59,617 nt of DNA. Origin: JANMES01 sp038229715. GTDB lineage: Bacteria; Planctomycetota; Phycisphaerae; Tepidisphaerales; Tepidisphaeraceae. The number at the start of each line of letters is the position of its first letter. Position 1 is the first letter of the stretch. Positions 16,616-24,669 of this stretch are shown here, piece after piece. Position numbers and translations under genes: made by a program. The notes under the pieces were generated by a model, which ran no database searches, had not been told where the DNA came from, and was given only the letters and a program-made list of their open reading frames with translations. The DNA lies in NCBI GenBank assembly GCA_038229715.1, contig JBBROD010000020.1, forward strand, positions 1-59,617, given 5' to 3'.

Positions 16616-17581
16616 TCACGCCCGCCGGGCCCAGCGCAGTTTCGCCGAGCGCGATCGTGGGTTGTCTTGGATCTCCTGCTCGGTAGCGGTGATCGGATCG
16701 CGGCTGATGTCCTCGTACACGTGCGCATCGTACCCGGCCTTGAAGGCCGACTTCACCTTGCGGTCTTCGCCGCTGTGGAAGCTGATGATCGCCGCCACCC
16801 CGCCGGGCTTGAGGTGCGTCGGCAGCACGGCCAGCAGGCGATCGAGGTTGGCCAGTTCACGATTGACCAGGATGCGGAGCGCCTGAAACGTTCGGGCCGC
16901 CGGGTGCAGCTTAGCGCCGGCGGCGCGTTGGATCGTGAAATCACGCGCCTCGCACACGATGGCCATCAAATCCGTCGTCGTTTCGATCGGTTGCTGCCGG
17001 CGGTACTTCACGATGAGCTTCGCGATCTGCGGCGCGTCGGTCTCATCGCCGAGTTCGAGAAACGCCGCCGCCAATTCCTTCTCGCTCATCCGCGCGATCA
17101 ACGCCGACGCCGGCTGCCCACGGGACACATCCATCCGCATATCCAACGGCCCCGGCCGCTTGTAGCTGAACCCCCGTGCCGGATCATCAATCTGCGGCGA
17201 CGCCACGCCAAGGTCGGCCATCAGCTCATCGACTTGCTCCACGCCCGCCTGCTGCAACACCGTCGGCAGCGCCGCGAAATTGTTGTTAAACAGATCAAAC
17301 CGCCCGCCGATGCGTTCAAGGTTCTTGCGTGCGATCTCAATATTCCCCGCGTCGAAATCAATACTGATCACCCGCCCGTCCGGCCAAACCCGCTGCAAAA
17401 GAGCCGCCGAATGCCCGCCGAGCCCGAGCGTGCAGTCGACAATCGTCTGTCCGGGTTGAGGATTGAGAATCCGCAGGATCGGATCGAGCAGCACGGGGAT
17501 GTGGCGGACGGCTCGCTTCACGCCAGCAATGTAAGGCCCGCCTTGGCGAACTGAAAGCGCATCGTTCCGTTCGAACGACAT
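16616..17581 (-). CDS. rsmH: 16S rRNA (cytosine(1402)-N4)-methyltransferase
   Basis: 321 residues. RsmH uses S-adenosylmethionine to methylate C1402 in the ribosomal P site. The signature HIPVLLD at 27-33, the SAM loop DCTLGLGGHS at 49-58, DLGVASPQID, GFSYKRPGPLDMRMD, HPAARTFQALRILVNREL, ISFHSGEDRKVK and the C-terminal NPRSRSAKLR are all present. The gene usually leads the division and cell wall (dcw) cluster, but here its neighbours are an ankyrin protein and a mini-kinase pair, with no mraZ, ftsL or mur gene nearby, which agrees with the dispersed dcw genes and lack of canonical FtsZ division in many planctomycetes. Confidence 0.97.
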   Translation of the reverse strand: MSFERNDALSVRQGGPYIAGVKRAVRHIPVLLDPILRILNPQPGQTIVDCTLGLGGHSAALLQRVWPDGRVISIDFDAGNIEIARKNLERIGGRFDLFNNNFAALPTVLQQAGVEQVDELMADLGVASPQIDDPARGFSYKRPGPLDMRMDVSRGQPASALIARMSEKELAAAFLELGDETDAPQIAKLIVKYRRQQPIETTTDLMAIVCEARDFTIQRAAGAKLHPAARTFQALRILVNRELANLDRLLAVLPTHLKPGGVAAIISFHSGEDRKVKSAFKAGYDAHVYEDISRDPITATEQEIQDNPRSRSAKLRWARRA

Positions 17582-17627
17582 TCAGATAATGCGTGATCAA
17601 GTAAAATGCTGTGGCCGACCGAATCGG

Positions 17628-17888
17628 CTAGAATGGCGCAGCGTCATCAACAACTACAAACTTCGCGGCATTCCGATTGGAAAACCCGTGGGTAAGATTG
17701 ACAGTGATTTGTTTGGACTGACCGTCGATCGTAACAATCAGTTCGGCAAGGCCTGGTGGAACTTCTTTCGCTTCCCTGGCAACTACAAGGGTTGGTGTAA
17801 TACGGCCAAGCTCAATTCGCCCATATGCGCCACAGTCGAGCCACATCTCGACCTGAGTAGAATGAGAAGAATACTGAGTTTGCAGCAT
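17628..17888 (-). CDS. Small uncharacterised protein, head-to-head with the mini-kinase gene
   Basis: Up to 86 residues from ATG 17888 (MLQTQYSSHSTQVE) or 72 from the internal ATG 17846 (MWLDCGAYGRIELGR), which I consider the better start. The core reads LAELIVTIDGQSKQITVNL, a clear beta-rich fold, and codon use is more AT-rich than surrounding genes. Similar short proteins with a W-L-(E/D)-C/V-G start occur in planctomycetes next to kinase-like genes, as far as I recall; none has a known function. ATG 17888 would overlap the neighbour's start on the opposite strand. Confidence 0.6.
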   Translation of the reverse strand: MLQTQYSSHSTQVEMWLDCGAYGRIELGRITPTLVVAREAKEVPPGLAELIVTIDGQSKQITVNLTHGFSNRNAAKFVVVDDAAPF

Positions 17889-18420
17889 GGAACTTAATTC
17901 CGAAAAAGCACACCAGATTGCCCAAGAATATATCGGCACAACGCATTCACTTGCAAGACTCGGTTGGGGAATTGGGGGATATGTTTTTCACTCGCCAGAC
18001 TTCCGGTCGGCTATCAAGGTGCATAAAACCGTCGAGCAATACGTGACTGAAGTGCGAGCTTACGGGATTCTACAACGGTATCGCATCACAACTTTATGTG
18101 GATTGACAATTCCCGTTTTGCGCAGCTCTCGCGATGATTTACGCGCGATTCAAATGGATTTCGTGAGCCCGCCGTATCTGCTAGATTTCGCTGGCGTATT
18201 GTTTCGTCCTCACGACTATACGGACGACGCGATGGGGCTTTGGCAGGCGGGGATTACGCGCACGTTTGGTGCGAAAAACGAGTGGATTGTATACGCCGTG
18301 TACGCAGCATTACAAAAATACGGCATTCACTACATGGATATGCGGCCGTCAAATCTAAATCCGAAAGGCCATCCGGATATCGAGTTAACAGAGAACACGA
18401 ACGACGATGAGCCATACTGA
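17887..18420 (+). CDS. Kinase-like mini-protein (about 177 residues)
   Basis: The protein has a recognisable protein-kinase N-lobe: GWGIGGYVF as a degenerate glycine loop near 27-35, then the lysine in SAIKVHK and a Glu in VTEVRAYGIL. A shortened C-lobe bears a catalytic-loop-like HYMDMRPSNLN (D-x4-N pattern) near 147-157. A DFG motif is not evident; DIEL stands about where it would be. At roughly 60% of minimal kinase length it is either a very small kinase or a dead relative. It is AT-richer than its neighbours and divergent from the small gene at 17628-17888. Confidence 0.7.
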   Translation: MELNSEKAHQIAQEYIGTTHSLARLGWGIGGYVFHSPDFRSAIKVHKTVEQYVTEVRAYGILQRYRITTLCGLTIPVLRSSRDDLRAIQMDFVSPPYLLDFAGVLFRPHDYTDDAMGLWQAGITRTFGAKNEWIVYAVYAALQKYGIHYMDMRPSNLNPKGHPDIELTENTNDDEPY

Positions 18421-18785
18421 AACCGGCCAGAACGAGCATTTTTCCAAGCCAACCGCTGAATCGAGCACTCCATAGACTTCCCCCGCCAATCTGCTACAGT
18501 GTCAAAAACAGCTGCCTGCCTTTCATCACGCGAATCTCGCCGTTTCCGGCACATTCCTGATCGATCTACGCAACCAGTTGTAGCGCACTCAACCGGCCTG
18601 ATTCGGCTTTCCCGCCGTGGCCCTTTTGGTATTGGTGCGCAGCGTCCTGACGCTTCAATTCGATATTTTCGATTCAGGCTTGAGAAATCCAGCCTGACTG
18701 GGCTTGCCACTTCAGTGGCCAGCCTGGGGAATCGTGAATCGTCTTGAAAGCTGATGGACATCGCACCATTAGAAAGGGTGTATCC
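18421..18785. other. Intergenic region before the DEAD-box helicase
   Basis: 365 bp with no credible gene. It contains the short palindrome at 18702-18723. The helicase leader with GAAAGG at about 18769 lies at its right end. DEAD-box genes often have long regulated leaders, but I can identify no specific element. Confidence 0.55.
18702..18723. repeat. Short palindrome, family J copy 2
   Basis: GCTTGCCACT / AGTGGCCAGC around TC, one base different from the copy at 4535-4556. It lies 63 bp upstream of the helicase start. Confidence 0.7.
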
Positions 18786-20333
18786 GTGCTTTTTACTGAA
18801 CTTTCGTTGTCTTCCGTGATCCTGGCCAACATTGCCGCCGAGGGTTACACCACGCCGTCGCCGATCCAGGCGCAGGCGATTCCTCATGTGCTCTCCGGTA
18901 AGGACGTGCTGGGTTGTGCGCAGACCGGTACCGGCAAAACTGCGGCGTTTGCAATGCCGATTTTGAACCGCCTGGCGGGCGCGGCACACGTCGCAAGCGA
19001 TGCCGCTAAACAGCATCCGAGCGCGACGTTCGGCAAGCGCCCGCGCAGCCTGGTGCTTTGCCCGACGCGCGAACTCGCCGCCCAGATCGCCGACAGCTTC
19101 AAGCGTTACGGCAAGGGGCTCAACCTCAAGCTCGTCACCATCTACGGCGGCGTCGGGCAGTACCCGCAGGTGGACGCGCTCCATCGCGGCGTGGATATCG
19201 TGATCGCCACGCCCGGCCGATTGATGGATCTGATGGAGCAGCGCCACGTCGACCTGAGCGCGATCGAAGTGCTCGTCCTCGACGAGGCCGACCGTATGCT
19301 CGACATGGGCTTCATCCAACCGATCCGCCGGATCGTCAGCAAGCTCCCGCAAGGGCGTCAGACGCTGCTGTTCAGCGCGACGATGGCGTCGGAAATCCGT
19401 AAACTCGCCGACTCGTTGCTCTCGCACCCAGCCGTCGTGAACATCGCCCAGGTGGCCAAAACCGCCGCCCAGATCGAAGAATCGGTCTACAAGGTGGAGA
19501 AGCGCGACAAGCCTGATCTGCTGGCGCACCTCGTGCAGAATCTGCCGATGTATCGCTCGCTGGTGTTCACCAAAACCAAGCACGGGGCCGATCGCGTGGT
19601 GCGTCATCTGCACGCCCGCGGGATTAAGGCCGAGGCTATCCACGGCAACAAGAGCCAGAACGTTCGTCAGCGGGCGCTGGCGAATTTCGCGAACAACAAA
19701 ATCCCCGTGCTGGTGGCGACTGACGTTGCCAGCCGCGGCATTGACGTCGACGGCATCACGCACGTCGTGAATTACGACCTGACGCACGAGCCCGAAACGT
19801 ACGTACACCGCATCGGCCGCACCGGCCGGGCGGGCGCAACGGGCATGGCCGTCAGCTTCTGCGACCGCGAGGAAGGCGGCAACCTGCGTGCGATCGAGCG
19901 GCTCACCCGCCGATCGATCCCGGTGCTGACCAACCCGCTCCCGCCGAGCGATCCATCCGCCGCCCCGGCGCATCACGACCGCGACGATCGCCCGCAACGT
20001 GAACCGGCCCGTCACGATCGAGGCGCAAGCGCCGGCTACCGTGGCGACCCTCGCCCGGCGCAAAGCGAACACCGCAGCCCGCGTTCGGAACGTCACGACA
20101 CGCGCCGCCCCGCCCACGCCCCCACCGCCGGCGGGCATCAGCCGAGCGGCAACCGTCACCCGCAGCGCGACGACCGCCCGGCCCGTCCTGCTTCAAGCCA
20201 TCACCCGATCGGCCGCGGCGCGACCCGCCCCGCCGTCGGTGAGCGAGCACCGCATCCGATTACGAAAGCCCCGAAAGCTCCAAAGGTTTCGACCCATCGC
20301 AAGGGCCAGCGCCGGCCGACCCCAACGGCGTAA
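18786..20333 (+). CDS. DEAD-box RNA helicase, RhlE-type
   Basis: 515 residues from GTG 18786 (preceded by AAAGG); a start at 18744 would add an unlikely tail. Q-motif F3 and TPSPIQAQAIP, Walker A AQTGTGKT (45-52), PTRELAAQI, ATPGRLMD, DEAD within VLDEADRMLDMGF (about 165-168), SAT at about 196, ATDVASRGIDV and HRIGRTGRAG (about 341) are complete. The last 130 residues are a His/Arg/Pro-rich low-complexity tail, probably RNA-binding. Such enzymes unwind short RNA duplexes in ribosome assembly, RNA decay and cold adaptation. RhlE is my best subgroup guess from the LFTELSLSSVILANI start. Confidence 0.93.
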   Translation: MLFTELSLSSVILANIAAEGYTTPSPIQAQAIPHVLSGKDVLGCAQTGTGKTAAFAMPILNRLAGAAHVASDAAKQHPSATFGKRPRSLVLCPTRELAAQIADSFKRYGKGLNLKLVTIYGGVGQYPQVDALHRGVDIVIATPGRLMDLMEQRHVDLSAIEVLVLDEADRMLDMGFIQPIRRIVSKLPQGRQTLLFSATMASEIRKLADSLLSHPAVVNIAQVAKTAAQIEESVYKVEKRDKPDLLAHLVQNLPMYRSLVFTKTKHGADRVVRHLHARGIKAEAIHGNKSQNVRQRALANFANNKIPVLVATDVASRGIDVDGITHVVNYDLTHEPETYVHRIGRTGRAGATGMAVSFCDREEGGNLRAIERLTRRSIPVLTNPLPPSDPSAAPAHHDRDDRPQREPARHDRGASAGYRGDPRPAQSEHRSPRSERHDTRRPAHAPTAGGHQPSGNRHPQRDDRPARPASSHHPIGRGATRPAVGERAPHPITKAPKAPKVSTHRKGQRRPTPTA

Positions 20334-20361
20334 CGCCGATCATCAATGGCTGCGTTTTTTA

Positions 20362-20409
20362 GCCGCTTGCGGCTTTGCGAGGCGATTCCCCCGCGAAGCC
20401 GCAAGCGGC
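20362..20409. terminator. Stem-loop terminator after the helicase gene
   Basis: Arms GCCGCTTGCGGCTTTGCG (20362-20379) and CGCGAAGCCGCAAGCGGC (20392-20409) pair almost perfectly and are followed by GTTTTTG. A T-run on the left (GTTTTTTA) would make it work in both directions. The right arm word AAGCCGCAAGCGG recurs alone near 39846, so it may derive from a dispersed repeat. Confidence 0.8.
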
Positions 20410-20501
20410 GTTTTTGATGACACACCTCGCAATTGGGGAAGCCTGACCCTCCATCCAACCAAAATGTGTGGAAAGTCAGTAGCCTGCCGTTAAACTTATT
20501 G

Positions 20502-20846
20502 ATGATGACGCGGCAAATCTCGCAAGCCACCATCAGTTCCCTCAAGGCCACCCATACCGCGCACCGGATGGCCACTGAGATTCTCAACCCGCACATCGGT
20601 GTGCCATCGCCCAAACCGCGAGAATTATTCCGCGACATAGAAGTCTCGGATATTGAAGGCCTGCCGCTGGGGTGGGAGGAGGCTCGCATTCTTCAGGAAG
20701 TGTTCTCGCCGCAGCTGCACCCGCGCCCGCGACGAGTCCGATACGAAATTTCCCGCACTCAGGAATGGATGCTCGCTCTTTGGCTGGTGATTTTAGGAAT
20801 CGCGATGGTCGCCGGCAGTATCAGTTTTGTGATGAAACATTTGTGA
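20502..20846 (+). CDS. Small C-tail-anchored membrane protein
   Basis: 114 residues from ATG 20502 (MMTRQISQATISSLKATHTA). Residues 1-88 look soluble, with PHIGVPSPKPRELFRDIEV; residues about 90-110 (MLALWLVILGIAMVAGSISF) form one C-terminal membrane helix. No family recognised. The last 54 bases overlap the end of the convergent flavoprotein gene, so both transcripts share a complementary 3' end. Confidence 0.5.
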   Translation: MMTRQISQATISSLKATHTAHRMATEILNPHIGVPSPKPRELFRDIEVSDIEGLPLGWEEARILQEVFSPQLHPRPRRVRYEISRTQEWMLALWLVILGIAMVAGSISFVMKHL

Positions 20847-22124
20847 TCGGCTCGGCGGGGCCTTTCCCGCAGCGTTTCCTGCCAAATATCCCGTCGCCCA
20901 GGCCCACTGAAAATTGTAGCCCCCGATGCGTCCGTCGCAGTCGAGGATTTCGCCGGCTAAATACAGGCCCGGGCATTTGCGGGATTGCATCGTGCGGTAG
21001 TCGATTTCGTTCAGCGGCACGCCGCCGGCGGTGACTTCGGCATAATTCCAGCCGCGGCCGTGGGCGATGGGGAGCGGCAGCGCGGTGAGCGTGGCGACGA
21101 TCGCGCGCCGGGCGTCACGGGAGATTTGGCCGGCAAGTGTGTCGGGGTTCACGCCGGATTGCTTGAGAATCGCCAGCGCCATGCGCTCGGGGAACTTACT
21201 CGCCAGCACCGTGCTGACGGCCGCCTTCGGGCGACGCGTGAACTCGGTCAGCAGCAGTTTGTCGCCGCTCTCCGCGGTCTCGCCGGGGAGCAGATTGCAC
21301 CGGATGTCGGGTAACTGCCCGATCTCCTGCGCGATGATCCAGTGCCGGCTCGCGTCCATCACCACCGGCCCGCTCAATCCGAAGTGCGTGAACAGCAGGC
21401 TGCCGGTCCGCCGGTCGATCGGCTTGTTGTTCACCAGCGTGATCAGCTCGGCCTCGACGGAAATGCCGCTGAGCGCCACGTTCATGCTGTCCGGTGGCAG
21501 CACCAGCGGCACGAGCGCCATGTACGTCGGCGTGACGGTATGGCCGAGCGATTTGACGAGGTTCCACCCGCTGCCGTCGCTGCCGCTGCGCGGGAGAGAT
21601 TTGCCGCCGGTACACACGATCACCCGCCGAGCGGTCAGCGAACCGGCGGCGTGCGTGATCGTGAAAACCGGATCGCCCTCGTCCGGCGGCGTGATCTTCG
21701 TCACCTTGCTACTCGATTGCAGCGTGACACCGAGTTGCTTGCAGCGATCGAGCAGCGCGTTCAGCACCGTTCGGGCCGAGTCAGTGACGGGGAAGAGCTT
21801 GCCGGTTTCTTCGCGTTTGAGTTCCACGCCGAGCGATGAGAACCACTTCACCGCCGCCGCCGCATCGAACGCGGCCAGGATGTTGCGGACGATGTTGCGC
21901 GATCCGTTGAAATCGTCGTGCGTGACGACATCGTGCGTGACATTACACCGCCCCCCGCCGGCGACGAGGATTTTTGCGCCGAGCGTGGCGGCGCCGTCGA
22001 GAACGACGATCCGCAGCGGCCTGGCGGCTTGGATCGCTTGTGCTCCTTGCGCCGCAAAGATCGCCGCCGCGAGCCCTGCCGCCCCGCCGCCGATGATTGC
22101 GATATCCGCCGGATTAACCTGCAT
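20793..22124 (-). CDS. HI0933/BaiN-family FAD-dependent oxidoreductase
   Basis: 443 residues. The FAD-binding Rossmann motif IIGGGAAGLAAA is at 10-21, the family-specific GAKILVAGGGRCNVTHD follows near 50-66, then VVIVCTGG-like and the C-terminal GEILDCDGRIGGYNFQWAW stretch, which closes the FAD site. Members of this family (often annotated as aminoacetone oxidase-like or NAD(P)/FAD-dependent oxidoreductase; BaiN reduces bile-acid enones) mostly have unknown substrates. The last 17 residues after AGNAAGK are an unusual His/Arg/Asp tail lying in the antisense overlap with the small gene at 20502. Confidence 0.9.
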   Translation of the reverse strand: MQVNPADIAIIGGGAAGLAAAIFAAQGAQAIQAARPLRIVVLDGAATLGAKILVAGGGRCNVTHDVVTHDDFNGSRNIVRNILAAFDAAAAVKWFSSLGVELKREETGKLFPVTDSARTVLNALLDRCKQLGVTLQSSSKVTKITPPDEGDPVFTITHAAGSLTARRVIVCTGGKSLPRSGSDGSGWNLVKSLGHTVTPTYMALVPLVLPPDSMNVALSGISVEAELITLVNNKPIDRRTGSLLFTHFGLSGPVVMDASRHWIIAQEIGQLPDIRCNLLPGETAESGDKLLLTEFTRRPKAAVSTVLASKFPERMALAILKQSGVNPDTLAGQISRDARRAIVATLTALPLPIAHGRGWNYAEVTAGGVPLNEIDYRTMQSRKCPGLYLAGEILDCDGRIGGYNFQWAWATGYLAGNAAGKAPPSRSQMFHHKTDTAGDHRDS

Positions 22125-22197
22125 ACAGCGCAGTCTAAGCGATTCATGAAAGACTAACCTATGGCCCGCCCAAGCCAGCGCTGCAATTTTGGAGGTG

Positions 22198-22371
22198 GTG
22201 GGTCCGTTTGAAATGTTGGCGATTGCTTCAATTGCGAGCTCGACCGTACCACGGGCCTCCGGCCCGTGCTAACGGCGCATGAATGTCTGCGAGATCAAAC
22301 TTTTCGAAATAACTACGCTATCGGCACGGGCCGGAGGCCCGCGGTACGGTCGAGTTTTCAGACTGGCCCAC
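22198..22371. repeat. MITE-like repeat, family C copy 1
   Basis: Outer ends GTGGGTCCGTTTGAAA and TTTTCAGACTGGCCCAC are inverted. Inside is the strong palindrome CTCGACCGTACCACGGGCC (from 22239) against GGCCCGCGGTACGGTCGAG (to 22354). The interior (GAATGTCTGC..., CTACGC, ATCGGCACGG) is also shared with the copy at 36852-37028, so the whole about 175-bp unit, not only its arms, has been copied. The rest of the gap 22125-22483 holds nothing else I can support. Confidence 0.8.
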
Positions 22372-22483
22372 TACCGAATCGGCGATTACCGTTGTGAATC
22401 GCCATCTGAGACCATAACATTCATCAAGGAGTCGAACGATTTCGACGCCTATCGCTCACACATCATTCCTGGGAGGAATGCTC

Positions 22484-23089
22484 ATGCTCATCCAGCTCTC
22501 ACGATCGAAAACCTTTTTGCTTTGTGGAATCGCAACTTTCTTGGTTTTAGTCGGCATGGCCGCGACCGAACTTCGCGCCGAAGGCGGAACTCAGCCGGAG
22601 TTTGGCGATGATTTTTTCTTCTACCCACACAGCAACACTAAGCAGCAAAAGCTGGATTCGCTGGTCGGCAAGCCGGCCCCACAACTGCAAGTGGCCGACT
22701 GGATCAACGGCGAAATCAAGCCCGACGACACCAAAGGCAAAGTAATGCTTGTCGATATCTGGGCCACCTGGTGCGGGCCGTGCCTTCGTTCGATTCCGCA
22801 CAATAATGAGATGAACGAAAAGTTTAAGGAGAAGGGGCTGGTCATCGTCGGCGTGTGTAGCTCAGGCAAGGGACAGGAGAAACTGAACGCAGTCGCCAAT
22901 GCGAAAGAGACCAAAATCAACTATCCGGCCTGCAAGGATCCGGGCGACAAAACCGCCAAAGCATTCAACCTTGGTTTCTATCCGACTTACGTCGTGATCG
23001 ATAGGAAAGGCATGGTTCGCGCCGCGGGCGTGCGGCCGGACAAAGTGGAAGCGATCGTCGAGAAACTGCTTGAAGAAAAGGCGGACTAA
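22484..23089 (+). CDS. TlpA-like thioredoxin-fold protein, exported
   Basis: 201 residues. ATG 22484 is preferred over ATG 22478 because GGAGG (22472-22476) would be too close to the latter. A signal peptide or anchor helix (FLLCGIATFLVLVGMAATEL) is followed by KPAPQLQVADWINGE and WATWCGPC with the redox pair Cys97/Cys100, then FYPTYVVIDRKG with the cis-Pro region (YPT). This is the membrane-exposed disulfide reductase type used for cytochrome maturation or stress repair outside the cytoplasm. No partner is encoded nearby. Confidence 0.9.
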   Translation: MLIQLSRSKTFLLCGIATFLVLVGMAATELRAEGGTQPEFGDDFFFYPHSNTKQQKLDSLVGKPAPQLQVADWINGEIKPDDTKGKVMLVDIWATWCGPCLRSIPHNNEMNEKFKEKGLVIVGVCSSGKGQEKLNAVANAKETKINYPACKDPGDKTAKAFNLGFYPTYVVIDRKGMVRAAGVRPDKVEAIVEKLLEEKAD

Positions 23090-23257
23090 TCGCTATCTGA
23101 AAGCCGGAATTGTATTGGCCTCCTTGCGAGCGCAGCCGCAATATTGATATGACTAGGACGCCCACTTGCTGGAAAGTGTATTTGGCCCAATGATTGGGCG
23201 GTGTTCTCCCCTGCACCTGTTCTCGATTCAGACCCAAGCCAACGCGGGCAGCCACAC

Positions 23258-24562
23258 ATGTTGCGGGCGCTGCGCCATCGCAACTTCAAACTCTTCTTCT
23301 TCGGACACGGCCTGTCGCTTATCGGCACTTGGCTGACAAAAGTGGCGATGTACTGGCTGGTGTATGATCTGGCCAGCCGCCAAGGCAGCGGCACGAGGGC
23401 GGCCACGATGCTGGGCATCGTCTCGTTCGTCAGCAACGTGCCGATGTTCTGCCTGGCGCCGTTTTCGGGGGTGCTGGTCGATCGATTCAACCGTCATCAC
23501 GTCATCATCTTTACGCAGATACTGGCGACGCTGCAGAGCGCGGCGCTGGCAGTGCTGACGCTCACCGGCCGGATCAATATCCCGCAGGTGATCGGGCTGG
23601 CGCTATTTCAAGGCATGGTCGACGCGCTCGACGCACCGGCTCGGCAGAGTTTCCTCGTCATCATGGTCGACGACCCGGTCGATCTGCCCAACGCCATCGC
23701 GCTGCACAGCAGCATCTTCAACGCCGCACGGCTGATCGGCCCGGCGATCGGCGGATTGCTGCTGGCCAAATTCTCGGCAGGGTTTTGCTTTGCGATCGAC
23801 GCGGTGAGCTACCTGGCGGTGATCGCCGGCCTGCTGGCGATGCAGCTCAAGCCCCGCCCGCCGCGCACCAGCCGCAGCAACGTGCTGGCCGACCTGCTCG
23901 CGGGGACGAAGTACACCTTCGGCTTCCCGCCGCTGCGGTCGATCCTGCTGCTGGTGGCGGCCGTCAGCTTTTTCGCAAGCGCCTTGCAGACGCTGATGCC
24001 CATCCTGGCGGCCGGCATGTTAAACGGCCCGCGCGGGGCGGCGACGTTCGGATTCCTCATGGCGTCGATCGGTATCGGCGCGCTCGTCGGCGCGATTTAC
24101 CTCGCCAGCCGGCGGTCGGTCGTAGGCTTGGCCCGCGTGATGTGCATCGCCGCGCTGCTGCTGGGGGCGGCCATGAGTTGCGTGGTGATGACGCACAACT
24201 TTTACCTGGCGATGCCCTTCTGCGCGATCGGCGGGTTCGGGTTGGTCACGCACTTCGCCTCCGGGAACACACTGCTGCAAACCATCACCGAAGATGCCAT
24301 GCGCGGCCGGGTGATGAGCTTCTTCACGATGTTCGTGGTCGGCGTCGCCCCCTTCGGCAGCCTGCTGGCCGGCTGGGCCGCGGCGCGCGTGGGGCCGGCG
24401 GCGGTCGTCCATGTTTATTCGTTCGGTGCGCTCATCGCCGCGTTTTTATTTCTGCGCAAACTACCCGCCCTGCGCCCGCTGATCCGCCCGATCTACATCA
24501 AAAAGGGAATCATCCCTGAAGTGGCGATGGGCTTGGCGATGGACGAGCAGGACGAGCATTGA
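23258..24562 (+). CDS. MFS exporter (enterobactin-exporter EntS-like branch)
   Basis: 434 residues from ATG 23258 (MLRALRHRNFKLFFFGHGLS); a GTG at 23201 could add 19 residues and there is no clear ribosome site for either. The opening and the early GTWLTKVAMYWLVYDL, then PFSGVLVDRFNR (motif A) and the DALDAPARQSF loop, are typical of the MFS_3 efflux branch. Twelve hydrophobic segments can be traced. Substrate unknown. The C-terminal tail (KGIIPEVAMGLAMDEQDEH) is short and polar. Confidence 0.88.
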   Translation: MLRALRHRNFKLFFFGHGLSLIGTWLTKVAMYWLVYDLASRQGSGTRAATMLGIVSFVSNVPMFCLAPFSGVLVDRFNRHHVIIFTQILATLQSAALAVLTLTGRINIPQVIGLALFQGMVDALDAPARQSFLVIMVDDPVDLPNAIALHSSIFNAARLIGPAIGGLLLAKFSAGFCFAIDAVSYLAVIAGLLAMQLKPRPPRTSRSNVLADLLAGTKYTFGFPPLRSILLLVAAVSFFASALQTLMPILAAGMLNGPRGAATFGFLMASIGIGALVGAIYLASRRSVVGLARVMCIAALLLGAAMSCVVMTHNFYLAMPFCAIGGFGLVTHFASGNTLLQTITEDAMRGRVMSFFTMFVVGVAPFGSLLAGWAAARVGPAAVVHVYSFGALIAAFLFLRKLPALRPLIRPIYIKKGIIPEVAMGLAMDEQDEH

Positions 24563-24568
24563 TCCAAG

Positions 24569-24646
24569 GATGAAGGCGGAAGGATGAAGGATAAAAAAGG
24601 CCGGCGATCTCCTCCATTTTCATACTCCATGCTTCCGCCTTCATCC
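24569..24646. repeat. Intergenic palindrome, family F copy 2
   Basis: GGATGAAGGCGGAAGGATGA against the complementary GCTTCCGCCTTCATCC, close kin of 14321-14399. It fills nearly the whole gap between the MFS gene and the kinase-like gene. Confidence 0.75.
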
Positions 24647-24669
24647 ATCTGACCCTATAACAATCTCCC

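Noticed and set aside
16568..17554. 328-codon open frame on the plus strand
   Set aside because: Antisense to rsmH, rich in Arg/His/Leu as expected of a shadow.
17589..17897. 102-codon plus-strand frame opposite the small gene at 17628-17888
   Set aside because: The minus-strand reading has a regular beta-rich pattern (LAELIVTIDG) while the plus-strand reading is irregular and Cys/Trp-rich.
18330..20159. 609-codon open frame on the minus strand
   Set aside because: Antisense to the DEAD-box helicase; it has no motif of its own and runs across the intergenic gap and the mini-kinase end.
21067..22149. 360-codon open frame on the plus strand
   Set aside because: Antisense to the HI0933/BaiN-type gene, whose motifs are unambiguous.
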